A model generated the notes under the pieces. The model saw only the letters and a list, made by a program, of their open reading frames with translations, had not been told where the DNA came from and made no database searches. A stretch of DNA of 64,000 nt, from contig NC_092679.1 in NCBI RefSeq assembly GCF_964355755.1, forward strand, positions 12,206,932 to 12,270,931. The letters run 5' to 3'. The position numbers and the translations under genes were made by a program. Positions 38,072 to 50,023 of this stretch are shown piece after piece. The DNA is from Antedon mediterranea (taxonomy: Eukaryota > Echinodermata > Crinoidea > Comatulida > Antedonidae). Position 1 is the stretch's first letter; every line of letters begins with the position of its first letter.

Positions 38072-38182
38072 TGTATTGAACTTAAATAAAATGAAAGCTT
38101 TATAGTCTGATTTTACAATCGCTTCCATTTTTTACAGTTTTGATAAAATTATGTAATTTAAAATCAATACATTATAACAGTC

Positions 38183-41100
38183 TTAGTTTATTTTTTCATC
38201 TTCATTGTCCGATTCACTTATGTCTCCTTCTTCTCCACTGCTAACAGATACCTCCATCGCGCTGGCATTCTTGTCCGTAAACATGATGTTGTGAAGTGGA
38301 AATTTGTCTTTCTTTTCATAATCTAAAATATATAATAAAGCTATAGTAAATAAATGATAAATTATCATCGACAATTAAAAAAATAACCGAAAGGGGTATT
38401 TTCTGAATGTTGTACGATTTTTGATGACGTTTTACCTAAATTCGTTTAAATCGTCAATAACTAATTTTCTAACCCCAAGTTAATTAGTTTATACTGGTTT
38501 TCATTAGGTGGTAAAAGTCAGTACCGAAAGTATGTACCAAATTTCTATATATTGAAATATATATATTCTATATATAGTGAAAATTCTAGAAGTTACGCGA
38601 AATTTGTCAATACGAAAATTTATATATATATATATATATTGTTTCGCATGTTTTTTAGGTAGCGAGGTTTTATGGTGTAGCATTATTCCTAGTTTGACAT
38701 ACCTCTTATGTTGTTTTCAATGTTATTGAGAAATCTATCCCACCAGGCACGTTCTTCTGATGTAAAAAATGTGGCAATAGTAAAAACGGTTTTCTTTAAT
38801 CTTGACAAATCAGCATTGCTGAAATCAGGAGTGCATAAAAGTGGTACATCCGTAGGCTTATTCTTTAGCAGATATGGAATTGTCTTGTCCCGTGCGCACT
38901 CAGACCAAGAAGAATCTGTTGACCAGTTCTTGAAAGACATAACACATTTTCCTGTTTGGTCCAAAACAAATTTAAACTGGTGTGGTTTACTGTGGAAGCG
39001 TATATTGTCCTGCATATACGGCATTAACCAGTTCTTAATATCGTGCAGATATGAAATAACTCTTGACTTGATGGTAAACTTTTTGACGGAAGTTTCAACT
39101 GCCTTTTGAAGGTGGTCAAGTGTACAAGCTTGATTTGTATCCATATGTTTGGCCACGCATGAAAATAATTGATCGATATCTTCGTGAGTATGACCCGCCA
39201 TCAGAAATCCTAACTTTATCTGTAATAAAGAGTAAAATAAGTTGTGACTGTCTGTCAAACACAAACTTTACGTGTGGCAAATTTGGGCGCGTGTAACCGT
39301 CCATGACAAATTGTGATTTGGGTTAAACTTAAATAAAATAGGTTTACATCATGAGCGTCAAAACACCATTCATTTTGATAAAATCGTAAGGTAATCGTAA
39401 ATGATAAGATAATATAAAAATTAATTTTGTATTATATTATTATAATTTATATTTGCTTTAAAACTTTTATACAATGTACAAAGTCAAGTGTGGATGTGAC
39501 TGAAATTGTGTATGAATTTGACGTGGTGTTACCATTTGATATAGTAATGTATATTCATACCTTTCGAAAAATCTTTAACTCTACGAGAAGAGCACATAGT
39601 CCCCAAACGAATCGATGTTTGATTCCCTTGCCAACATTATCCAGCTGTAGATATAGCACTGGTGGTAAAGGTTGTATTTCTGACAATACCCTCAGAATGA
39701 TATTGCAGGTTAAATTGCAGTCGTCTGCAAACTGCTTTAGGTCAATAAAGCAGCGTCCATGTCGCCCATGAACCAAGACACCGGTTACATGTGTACCTAG
39801 TTCCCACATATTAGATGTAATCTCCGTTGATCCACCACCAAAAGATGGCAAACTGGTTTTATTTTGGTCCATTCCGTCGATAATCATTGATAAATACTTG
39901 TTCGGATTTTGGCGGGCTTTCTTTATATGCTTGTAGTACTTTCGACGCTCAGTACTGAAAAAAGGATAATCACACATATAACTATAAGATTTATTGATAA
40001 TGTTTAGGGCGGCAACCCTGCAAAACCCCTAAAAAGACAATTATAATGTGCCGTTCGATGTTATTTACACAGGATTGCCTCTAAGAATTCTTTAAAATAT
40101 ACCAATCACATGGTAGGAGACGCCATTTTTTTATTCAAGGTGGCGGATAATTTTTTAATGTACTTTAAAACCTTCCCAGGACTCTCCAGTTCGGTCATCA
40201 TTTTGACACTCCATGTTGTAGCAGCACACACGGGCACTGCAGGTGCTGTTGTCTAGATACGATAATCGGATGGTGTAAAGTTATGTGTAATAGTAGGCCT
40301 AAACATTTATATAACGTGCTTTAGTCATTCTCTGTGTTTTTGTTGATCGCCTTTCTCTCTACCCAACCCAATTGTCTTTGTAACTATTACTATAGTTCTA
40401 AATTATGTAGGCCTACTTACTTTTGTTTTCGTAAATGCTTCTCTCTCTTCATCAGTAGTATTTTCCGCTTTTGCTTTTGATGTTCCTTATGAAGCTCACA
40501 TTTGATTCGTATACATTTGCCACATTTTGCAAAACGATTTTCCTATTTATGAAGTTGTAATGTAAAATAGTATAAAAAGTTTAAGGATATTCCCAGGATA
40601 TTATAGACTCTTCATTCATTACTAGAAGTAAGAAACTGAGTTATTAGGGTACCAACGTACTCTGCATAACTCTCATTATGAGGTACAATTACTTTCGGAT
40701 GTATACTGCTTATTAACAGTGTAGTGCATTGAGAGTTGATTTTACTGGAAATTGAACTCGCAAGTCTTTCTACATGTATCGTAACTACTAGGCTTTAATT
40801 AAGAACATGTCTAAGTAATTAAGGCTAAAACTATTTGATTTATTCAATTTCAGCATGACATAAATTACAATCATACAGTCATGTAAACTACATGATAAGG
40901 ATTATCAGAAACGAACTAAATCAGATTTTTCTTTAACAGAATAAATAAATATATAATATAATTTTGAATAATTGAAAGAAATAACATTTCACAATAACAA
41001 TCTAAAATTACAAAAAAAGATAAAATTTAAAATAGAGGCTTTTATCAGTATCACTGCTTTATGTTTTACTTATATCAATCTGAATGATTTACATTAATTT

Positions 41101-44100
41101 ATCCTTATTCCATTAGCATAAGTCCTGCTACACTGCTTTTATTGCCCTTCTTTGGACCAATATTGAGTCTTAGTAGAGGCAATGTGCGTAATATAATAGG
41201 CTATTGTACAAAGCGGCTACTAAATTATCTGTCTGTGTTTTCGCAATCATTTATTTTAAATTAAGGCGAAGAGGAATGTTATTTGTACTCAATCCAGATA
41301 AGTGTAAATGTAAAATTACCTCAGGTATTACAATGTTTTTGAATTCAGAAGCCCATATCTTGTAAAACGTTGCCAATGCGCACACATCTTCATTTATTAG
41401 CTCAAATTCATCTTTCATGTACATGTACACATCGTGTTTGGTAAGCGTCGATGGTAGATACATTTTACCATTAGTTGATATTAGATCAGCGTGTTCATTA
41501 CAAAACTTGATCAACCAAGCTCGACACTGCTGCGTTGAGTTGCTATACACCATCTTTCTTGAGAAGTTTAGTGGTAAAATATAACGACACCCTTCTGAAA
41601 AAGAAATAAAATGTATGTGTCTAAAATACGTTCTAATGTTATCTATCTATTAATGCTTAACTGGCTGTAGATAGATATGTAATTCTATTTTCAAATTAAA
41701 GTAATCGTGATGCTTAGTAATAGGAAAATTATTGATTATTATAAATCGATTCAGATTATGTCAAGAACATACATGGCATATCTAGCAAAATAAACACATT
41801 CGGTACCCAACCAAGTGTTCTTTTAATAGTGGTGTCCTCTGAATCAGGGTTGGCTTGTGTCCCTTTAATAGTGTTTTCTTTTGAAAGTGTCGCAAAGGAG
41901 AGATTGTAGTTGTACTTAAATGAACTCTGTATGGCGAAAATAATAATTTATAATAATCTATTACCAATAGCTTGCTTCCTTATTTTGTAAAACGTTGACC
42001 GGCCTATACCGTGTACTAGCATCCATGCTTTTGCACAAACATTGTTAGCGCCGACAAGTAGACAGATTTGTTTAGCTCCTTTAGACGTGCTGAGATGTTC
42101 ATTGAAATATTCTAGCATCCAACTACGCTGTTCGTATTCAGTCTTCGCTTGGAACTCTTCCCGTGTCTGATTCATTTCTTTGAAAGTTAGCATACCAATG
42201 CACATTAATGTACAACAGCAGTTTAAATACAATCTGTGTATTGGCTGTAGGTGATTTCTTTTCCTGCCTAGAGAAACAAAACTTATATTATCCCTCTTTT
42301 TATTTTCTACAGGAACATAGCAAATGTTAATATTATTTACATTGTATGTCGAAGCATGTATTATACTGGGTACTAATTCAAGCATGCTTTGGCATAGAGA
42401 CATTTGGTAAATATTACACGGCATAGGCACCCACCATTATATCACTGGTATATCGTATTACACGACATAGGCCACCCACCATTATATCACCGGTATATCG
42501 TATTACACGACATAGGCCACCCACCATTATATCACTGGTATATCGTATTACACGACATAGGCCACCCACCATTATATCACCGGTATATCGTATTACACGA
42601 CATAGGCCACCCACCATTATATCACTGGTATATCGTATTACATGACATAGGCCACCCACCATTATATCACTGGTATATCGTATTACACGACATAGGCACC
42701 CACCATTATATCACTGGTATATCGTATTACACGACATAGGCCACCCACCATTATATCACTGGTATATCGTATTACACGACATAGGCCACCCACCATTATA
42801 TCACTGGTATATCGTATTTAATAATACATAAAAATACATATAAACATAGAATTTCACTAATTCTTAAAATTTAGCAGCAGGAAAAAAATTGAATTGTATC
42901 TTAGTTACCATCAAATTATGTACAAATTACAAAATTCATATGGGCGTTCCATTATTATCGCATTAATTCATAATACATTTTGGTCTTTATCAATGAATGG
43001 CAGAATTCATGGTAAACTTTTCCAATCGTGTTAGCCAACCAGGAAAAAATGATTTTACAATACGACGCCACTGCCATTGAATATTATCAATACAAACATT
43101 GTCTATACATACGAACCTAGTGACAGATGACATCTATATATAAATTATGGTTAATTCTGACATAGGCGAGCACAATGCAAAAACTTCTCTACAAATCTCC
43201 GCCTTGGATACCTACCTTATCTATCCGAGATGTACCGCGAAACGTAGATTTGATAACATTAGTGTGCACGCCGACGCTATTGTTCCATATTTATATCTTA
43301 GGAAGATATTATAAAGAGTTTTTTAACAACATTTATGATTTCAACATTGGATTTTCCTCTCAATTTCAATTCTTCCCGGTCAAAGTAATTTCCGGGTTTA
43401 AGATAAGTTCACCTTAGTTTCAAATATTTTCTCTCTTTTGTACACAAGGGAGTAGTTAAAATAATAGATTTGACCCTAAAGGTGACTGGAAACAGGCACT
43501 TTCCATCAATCAATACATTGTCCCTTTGGAAGACGAAAAAAAAATTGGCCATTAATCATAGCCAATTCAGTTTTTTGTTTATTTTAAAACATACCACACG
43601 TGTGTGAAGGTACAGTAGTTAAATAATAGGAATTATACTGCAAATTAATAAAGATCAAATTAAATATACACCATAAAGAATCAGAATATATTGTGGGGAA
43701 TAGTACAGTATTATAAAATTACATAGGGAGATTTGATAAGACATTTGTCGAGTGAAATCCCGATAGCTGAGTTGTATTGAGTAAGCTTGCAGGAATAACT
43801 GTAGGCTATCTTCCTGTGTCCCGTTAGGACCGAGATGTCTGCCCATGTTGCAAGCCGTAATGTCTTCTTTCTTGGGCCCACTCTGTCACGGCAGTTAGTC
43901 TCAAAAGATGATTAAATTAAATAATGTATTAATAATTATTAGGATGGTATTCATTTGAATAAACGCCCCTCCAATAAAACATCACTTTGAATAATAACAA
44001 CCCCCTCCCCCCCCCCCCCACAACCCAACTATCTAATAAACGTCCATCCACATATTTATAATAACACAATTATACTATTTGTAGTAGAATTCACCGCACT

Positions 44101-46378
44101 GTTATCTGCAATTTACCAAGCATTTGTTATTCTTTTTTACCACTTTTCATATCTATGAGAAGATTTCATTTGATTATAAATGTTACCAAATTTTAACATA
44201 TATCCCTCGAATAAGCACCTCCCTCAAATGACCTCCGCCTCCCCAAAGGGCCCTACCAAACAATAAAAACTATACTTTAAAATGTTATTAATCATCTAAA
44301 ACACTGTGAAACAAAGTAGTTCAGTTTTACGAATGTCAAGCATTTTCAATAATGGTAACCGACAGAAAATGTATAAGGAGAACATTATCATTCCGAGAAC
44401 CATCGTCTACACTTCCTAGAGGGGGAGCGAGCGAAGCGAGCTCACCCTCTAGTGTATTAAACGTACGTAATCTTCGATTCGTATCTAGATGACTGTCAAC
44501 ATTCAGTTAAGTTAATCTACCTAGTGACATCTGCAGAATCGGGTAAACCTTTATGAAATACTATTTTATGTAACTTAAAAGGTACAGGACTGTATTTATA
44601 TTTTCTAAATCAAATAACAAAATTATATTTAATTTATCAACTTACCATTAATTTTGTGACGAGATGTTATAATTTCAGCATTACTTCTTGATTCAGATTT
44701 ACTATAGTCAGTTTCTACAGTCTCTATATTTCCCCTGCACGAGACTAAAAGAGAAACAGAATATTAATGCAGGTATCTATCAACATTATTACAGAATAAA
44801 ACAACTAGCTACAACTTGTTTGTGTTGTTACCGGTACTTTGTGGGAAAGCATTAGATTCAGTTTGTCAAGAAGAACATATAAAGGTGTTATACAATTTCA
44901 GCAAGTGCAGTCTGGATAATGGAATGGAAGATTTACAGAATTGTTCCTATCATGCGTGGGTTTCATAGTAGGCCTACAGTACTTCAAGACTGTGTTCTAT
45001 CACCACAGCAAAACATTCTCCTAAAGTAGGCCTAACTGTAACTATAATTCTAGATACTACCCGTATGGTAGGCCTACTCCATTTGAAATAATCTCTACGA
45101 TTAGCTGATCAACAATCGCAGTTTGGACATAAACTTTAAAATTAGAGGCACACTTATTTTTGTAAAGAAATTGCATCATTTAAACAAAATAAGAATATGA
45201 AAGAAACAGTAATGCTGTAGTTTGTAGTTTCTCATTTATAGGTTCATGCTATAAATATATACACCCATATAGATAATTCGTTCAATTCAGTTGTCCATAA
45301 TGGTAAAATACGAGTATAGATATTTCAGAGTATACAGTACATTGATTTCCCAAACCTAATGCAAATTGCTTTTGCTCGTTTTTTATTTTTATTAAAAATA
45401 TCTTCACATTCTTCATTAATATCTCAAAATATAGTTTTCATTTTATTGAGAAGCATACAATTTGACAACTTTTCCTTGTCACTTTTTTTCTTGAGAAGTA
45501 TTTTATAACAATTATCAAACAACTCTTCCTTGCCATTTTTATATAGTTACGCAGATTCCAAGGCTCACTAGCTTTTTTAAAACTTCCTTTTGTTTTCAAA
45601 TTGTTAAAGCACATCCTGCTTGTCAATAAGAATCCTATTATCTACGCCAACCTAATTGTTTATTTAACAATAGATGAGTCATTGGGTGTGGTATGAACAT
45701 TTTCAGCTTTCAGATCATTAGCAACATACATTAGTGGACCCTCTTGTTTATCAGTGTTAAGCAATGAAAAAAGGAACGTTATTAATGTTCTATATCGAAT
45801 AATACTGTATCAACAGCGAATTAACATAAATAATTAATTCAATAACCCAATAGGCCTAGTTTTGTTAACTTACCCACAAAGTAAATTTAAATATATTATT
45901 GTACTTACAGTTACGTGATTCTGTTATATCATCATCAGTATCGACGTCGGTTGTTGAAACCTCCCATGTTTTGCGCTGACAATCGTTATTTCTTGCTAAA
46001 TGAATTACAAAAACCGTATTATTAAAAAAAAAAATAGAATGTATTATAGAAATAGCCATATTGGAACATCGAATAATACTGTGTCAACAGCGAATTAAAT
46101 ATATATATATATTTTAATTCAATAACCCAATAGGCATAGTTTTGTTAACTTACCCACAAAGTAAATTTAAATATATTATTGTACTTACAGTTACGTGATT
46201 CTGTTATATCATCATCAGTATCGACGTCGGTTGTTGAAACCTCCCATGGTTTTCGCTGACAGTCGATATTTCTTGCTACTGGAGAAACTTCTGTACGCGA
46301 AACTTCCTTGAATGAATTTTGATTAGAACACAGTTCATGGTTTTCGCTTGAGTAATGATGGTTGGAGTCACTTATCAT
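38183..46378 (-). CDS. DUF7869-like, transposase-type protein, nine exons, predicted 708 aa
   Basis: Exons on the - strand are 46378-46189, 45995-45909, 44744-44646, 42267-41965, 41594-41320, 40542-40421, 39954-39561, 39219-38703 and 38322-38183. All introns are GT/AG, all phases agree, and the sum is 2127 nt (708 residues plus TAA). The N-terminus is acidic and Ser/Thr/Asp-rich. Residues about 126-226 hold NNVCAKAWMLVHGIGRSTFYKIR, here cited only by its core VCAKAWMLVHGI, and look like a Cys-containing helical domain. Residues about 320-335 carry a C-x2-C-x4-C cluster. The core has IIDGMDQ (D385, D388), LQLDN (D464) and GHTHEDIDQ (H500, E503, D504, D506). I recall these motifs from DUF7869 proteins of invertebrates. 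Three spaced acidic positions suggest an RNase-H-fold DDE-type catalytic core; that is inference. The C-terminus is acidic. The introns hold a Helitron and a minisatellite. No flanking terminal repeats were seen, so it may be a host gene derived from a transposon. Function is unknown. Confidence 0.72.
38385..38645. repeat. Helitron-related repeat in the last intron of the DUF7869-like gene
   Basis: TTTAAATCGTCAATAACTAA, AAGTTAATTAGTTTA and a TA microsatellite resembling a decayed TCTATATATAAATTT end (on the - strand) match the 27780-27965 part of the second Helitron-like family. It sits in the intron between exons 8 and 9. Confidence 0.45.
38703..39219 (-). CDS. Exon 8 of the DUF7869-like gene, GHTHEDIDQ motif
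   Basis: The exon lies between acceptor TTTATTACAG and donor GTATGT (phase 1). It opens IKLGFLMAGHTHEDIDQLFS, the most recognisable motif of the family, followed by about 150 residues with many aromatic and charged positions, ending ERAWWDRFLNNIENNIR. The reading frame is intact over all 172 codons. Confidence 0.72.
39561..39954 (-). CDS. Exon 7 of the DUF7869-like gene, first core motifs
   Basis: The exon lies between acceptor CCTTTTTTCAG and donor GTATGA. It encodes ERRKYYKHIKKAR, then KYLSMIIDGMDQNKTSLP, a region with HVTGVLVHG, and VLYLQLDNVGKGIKHRF. Family members usually have Asn-Lys-Asn after the DN; here the sequence is GKGIKH, so a conserved site may have decayed. Confidence 0.7.
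40710..40800 (-). mobile_element. Possible tRNA-like SINE remnant
   Basis: On the - strand TAGTAGTTACGATACATGTA and GCGAGTTCAATTTCC resemble A and B boxes at roughly tRNA spacing. Very degenerate. It lies between exons 5 and 6 of the DUF7869-like gene. Confidence 0.25.
42409..42818. repeat. 45-bp minisatellite, about nine copies
   Basis: The unit is TATTACACGACATAGGCCAC followed by CCACCATTATATCACTGG and TATATCG. The first four copies alternate ACTGG and ACCGG; two copies (first and seventh) lack one C. Because 45 is divisible by three it opens long frames on both strands, which are not genes. It lies in intron 3 of the DUF7869-like gene, just before exon 4. Confidence 0.92.
43133..44452 (+). 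mobile_element. Non-autonomous Helitron, copy 3
   Basis: Same family as 33589-34910, in the same orientation. It starts TCTATATATAAATTATGG after A and ends CACCCTCTAG before T, 1320 bp. It lies inside intron 3 of the DUF7869-like gene, in the opposite orientation to the gene. C-run at about 44007. Confidence 0.83.
45789..46340. repeat. 280-bp tandem duplication spanning exon 1 end, exon 2 and their intron
   Basis: ATCGAATAATACTGTATCAA to the exonic GTTGTTGAAACCTCCCATG occurs twice, with a period of about 280 bp (donor sites at 45908 and 46188). This produced the second, in-frame copy of the acidic exon. Confidence 0.8.
45909..45995 (-). CDS. Exon 2 of the DUF7869-like gene, a tandem duplicate of the end of exon 1
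   Basis: This 87-nt exon (29 codons, phase 1 at both sides) repeats the end of exon 1 with few changes: RNNDCQRKTWEV against RNIDCQRKPWEV, then an identical acidic tail. The acceptor (TTCATTTAG) has replaced the exon-1 sequence CCAGTAG. The surrounding intron is duplicated as well, with a period of about 280 bp. Because the exon is a multiple of three, including or skipping it keeps the frame. Confidence 0.62.
46189..46378 (-). CDS. Exon 1 of the DUF7869-like gene
   Basis: This exon contains the proposed start codon (46378-46376) and 63 codons, then a donor GTAAGT after AAC-T (phase 1). It encodes an acidic, serine-rich stretch ending DVDTDDDITESRN. Two CCAAT boxes and a TTTTTAAAG element lie 110-150 bases upstream on the same strand. 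Its last 80-odd bases are duplicated as exon 2. Confidence 0.65.
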
Positions 46379-46485
46379 GTTTACGATATGTATTTGCGAT
46401 GATGCAAATTGATAGAATGATCATAAACTATGTGATCTAAAACTAGATGATTGTACCACTATGGAGCTAATAGCTCCACTCCATG

Positions 46486-46525
46486 ATTGGACATGCCTTT
46501 AAAAAGCGCGCACTATTTCGATTGG
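46486..46525 (-). promoter_or_regulatory. Candidate promoter of the DUF7869-like gene: two CCAAT boxes
   Basis: On the - strand a CCAAT box lies at 46525-46521, a TATA-like TTTTTAAAG at about 46505-46497 and a second CCAAT box at 46490-46486. All are 110-150 bases upstream of the proposed start codon, in a locally GC-richer stretch. The placement suits a polymerase II promoter, but the motifs are short. Confidence 0.35.
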
Positions 46526-46529
46526 CTGC

Positions 46530-48097
46530 TGCTGAGGCCACCTCCCAGTTTTTATTTCAACGGGCAATCAGCTTTATGCAAAGAAATAGAGTAAAAATGA
46601 AGGGTCATGTTAATCTGAATGAATAGATATATAGAATGAAATACCAGGGAAGAGTGAAGTTGTAATTTCAGTATTCCCTTGGCATACTCTTACAACGACC
46701 GTTTTCAGTTCTCTAAGAACAGAATAAAAAAACATTTTCTCATCATTAATTCTATTATAAAATGAGGATTCGTAAAGAATTGTTTAAAAAGAAAAGTTTG
46801 GAAATGAAGTTTTCTGCCTGGTGCAGCTGCAGCGGAATTCACTTGTCATGAAGATGAAGAAGGGTGTGTATTCATGTGTAACCTATGGCCTGTTAAATGT
46901 GTTTACTTTTTGCAAACCATATGATATAAAACTTGGGCTATCTTTCTGAAACAGAAACCATAAACAAAAGATGATCTAAATGTTATTTTAATTAGATATT
47001 TATGTTTCAATATATTTCTGTCTGTAATCTGTATTCTTACCATTTTCTCATATATATCTACCTTGAATTAGTTAATCCTTTTCTTTCTAGTGAAAGAACA
47101 TTTTTGTACCGTACCGGTACATAGTTTAATAACTGTATAATATTGCTCTAGATCTTGCTCTTTGTAATAAAATATTACATTATACAGGATGTAAATAAAA
47201 CAAAATTAGAGTACACTCATATTACATGGCAACAATATTTCCGCGGTAATCACTTACTGTATTCCTCAATTTAAACATTAACATTTATTTAGAACAATTA
47301 TTATTAATACTGCATATAATTAATTAAGTCATAGAATTGATTTTGAAGACTTCTGATTGGTTGAAATTGTCGTTAATTACACGTCCGCATAAATACTGCG
47401 CATTTTTAAAAAAACCATGTTAATGTCATGGTAAAAAAACAATCCAAATTAAAGAAACTGTAATTTTGAAACAAAAAAAAGTCTAAAATATAAATTCTGC
47501 TAGTTTAAAATCTGTACCAGTTATGAAATGAAAAAAGGATTTTTGTTTTGGATAACACAAGAAATAAAAATATCTTTGTACAAATAAAATATATATGGGC
47601 CAAGAATGTAGGAGCTGAAGAAAACAAATTATTCATTATAGTAGAGAATGTTTAAAAAATAAAATACTCAGCAATCAACATCGAGATTTTTAAATTAATA
47701 CAAAGCTATAACACAATTCTGGGTTGACATTATATTCTGTTACTTAGCCAATGGTTACTCCATGCTTAGCCTTAGAGATTACACATATGTTATTTGCAAG
47801 GTGTTGGAATCCTTTAATATACAATTTGTATACTATAAATAGACATAAATAAAGATCAACACAGTGTACAGAATTTATTCAGGAGTGTCAGATTTGGATC
47901 CATTTATATTGTGGATATTAATAGACGATTATAATGACATTGTAAATAATATTTCGTATTCAGTATTTTAAATGTCTCTGGGCAACTATTTATGTTTTAT
48001 TCCCTATACTATGGAGTGATACCAAGTTACACAGAAAGTTCATTAATTTTCAATACATGGCTGCTGTGACGAAACACTTATTGCACGATGAGTATAC
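46530..48097. other. Intergenic DNA between the DUF7869-like gene and the 48098 element
   Basis: AT-rich sequence with no reading frame longer than chance and no repeat recognised. It includes the presumed upstream flank of the - strand gene. Confidence 0.5.
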
Positions 48098-50018
48098 CAG
48101 GCCCGTAGCCAGGTTTTTTTTGGGGGGTTCGGGCGAACCCCCCCCCCCCCCCCCCTTTTGCGCGAACCCCCCTTTTACCAGCGAACCCCCCTTGAAAAAC
48201 AAAGGCCCCACTTCCAAAATCGTGCAATTAATTATCAATTATAGCAGATTTTTTGGTAATTTTACTTCTATTGACTATGTTTAAATCGATCGAATATACA
48301 GATTGTCCGATGTCAAAGTCACTGCTGAGCGTGAGATCGAGAGATTGTTGAGAGATGATGGTTATAAATATGACAGAAAAATGGACTGACCAATCGCGTG
48401 CTTCGGCCGGGCTTTTCGGAACGCACAAGATCACGTTCAGTTCAGTTCAATCTTTTTGGGGATTTTTATTTTTTCCTGGAAATATTTTTCATTAAACCAA
48501 AGAATTTCACTGTGTAAACTTGGATAAAAATGGTGCTGAGTTAAATTGGTACGTGTACGTAGGCCTACCGTATATTTCGGTATATAAGACGCACTTTTGA
48601 CACGCAAATTTGACCTCTAAATGTTACTAATTAATTTAATTACCTACTAATACTTAAATTAATTAAAAATAGTGTACTACTCTGCAATGTAGGCCTAGCT
48701 AGTTGCTCACTCCTGTCTAACCACAGTGTGGTAACAAGTTTATTGAATTTTTAGTTAAGGTAAATTGTCATCCTCGACTGTATTAATTAATATTACAGTA
48801 CGCATTAGATATTCTACCAAGGCCTAGTAGTACTCGCGGGTGTGTATTCTTGCAGCATGCAGCATCACAGCGCTACACATTTATGGAAGAGTCCATTAAT
48901 TACGGTGGTGTCACATTTTAATTACACAATAACTATTTCCCTTGATCACGGTGGTTTATTTTTATTACATCTCTATGTCAACAATCACATAATTTTATAA
49001 TCATGTAGGCAATAGTTTGTATGTCAAGCGATATCTAAAAGAGTGTGTTGTTATTGTGTTAAGTAGCTTCCCCTAATCTCATAGTGTATATGGCCAACAG
49101 TGCTGGCCACCAGGCCACCAGGCAAGGAGCACATGGTTAGTGCTCTCCTCTCCTCATATTGCTGTAATGCATGCATGGAAATAGGAAAGATTTTCATATA
49201 GGCCTACCCAACATGATATTCCTGGTTCATTATCAGCCCAAAAAACTGAACATCATTTGGATTGATTTTATAATGGTCATACACACAATAAGAAGGTATA
49301 TATTTAAATAATATGAAATTAAAGTTACTTAAATAGACATAGGCTACTGGCTAGCCCTACCCACACAGTGCATCGTAACTGAAACAATATGGGGATTTCC
49401 CTTTTCATTGAACGTTCAGTTGAAGTAGAGACTGATTACGATGTAATAAAGGCAATCAAACAAAATTATATCACTTGATTCTAATAAATATGTCTCAAAT
49501 ATCGTTGTTTTATTATTAAAATACCATTGTTTTGATTGTAAAATGTTTAAATTTCGGCCTAGAAATAAGTGCGTCTTATGCATCGACTACATAAAAAATA
49601 CTAATATTTCAGTCTCCGTTATGGGTGCGTCTTATACACAGGTGCGACTTGTACACCGAAATATACGGTACTATTTGTTTTTTATGTTTATAGGATAAGA
49701 AATTATTTAAGGGCCTAATATAATATACTTTTTTGCAACAATAAAGCTGTATTTCATGATCAGTACTACTAACTTCCATAATACTGTACTATATAATTTC
49801 TCTGCATAACTCAGACTCAGGTAAAAAATGTCTCTGTAAGCTTATTAAAACAACCGAAATTGCTCTGAGAGCCAAAGCTTCCAGGGGCCTTCGCCCCCTC
49901 GACCCCGACCGGGGGCCCTTGGCGGCCCCCTGGCCCCCAGCCTACAGTTGCTCGCTGCGCTCGCAAAATACTTGGTGTCAAGAAAACCCCCCTCTGATGC
50001 ATTCTGGCTACGGGCCTG
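48098..50018. mobile_element. 1.9-kb DNA element with CAGGCCCGTAGCCAG ends and TATAC duplication
   Basis: CAGGCCCGTAGCCAGG at the left and TCTGGCTACGGGCCTG at the right are inverted copies with one difference, flanked by TATAC on both sides (48093-48097, 50019-50023). Inside each end are GGGGGTTC/C-rich tracts and a CTCGCTGCGCTCGC word. No transposase frame is seen. A second element (48568-49668) is nested in it. Confidence 0.75.
48568..49668. mobile_element. Nested TA-flanked element with CCGTATATTTCGGT ends
   Basis: CCGTATATTTCGGTATATAA on the left and ACACCGAAATATACGG on the right are inverted copies flanked by TA. A subterminal word related to AAGACGCAC recurs at both ends (GTGCGTCTTAT at 49568 and 49625). 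TA flanks suggest a mariner-type element. A short relative lies at about 25188-25270. Confidence 0.6.
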
Positions 50019-50023
50019 TATAC

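Noticed and set aside
42404-42739. Open frames of 111 codons (+) and 82 codons (-) in the minisatellite
   Set aside because: They arise because the 45-bp unit is divisible by three and lacks stops in these frames; the peptides are simple repeats on both strands.
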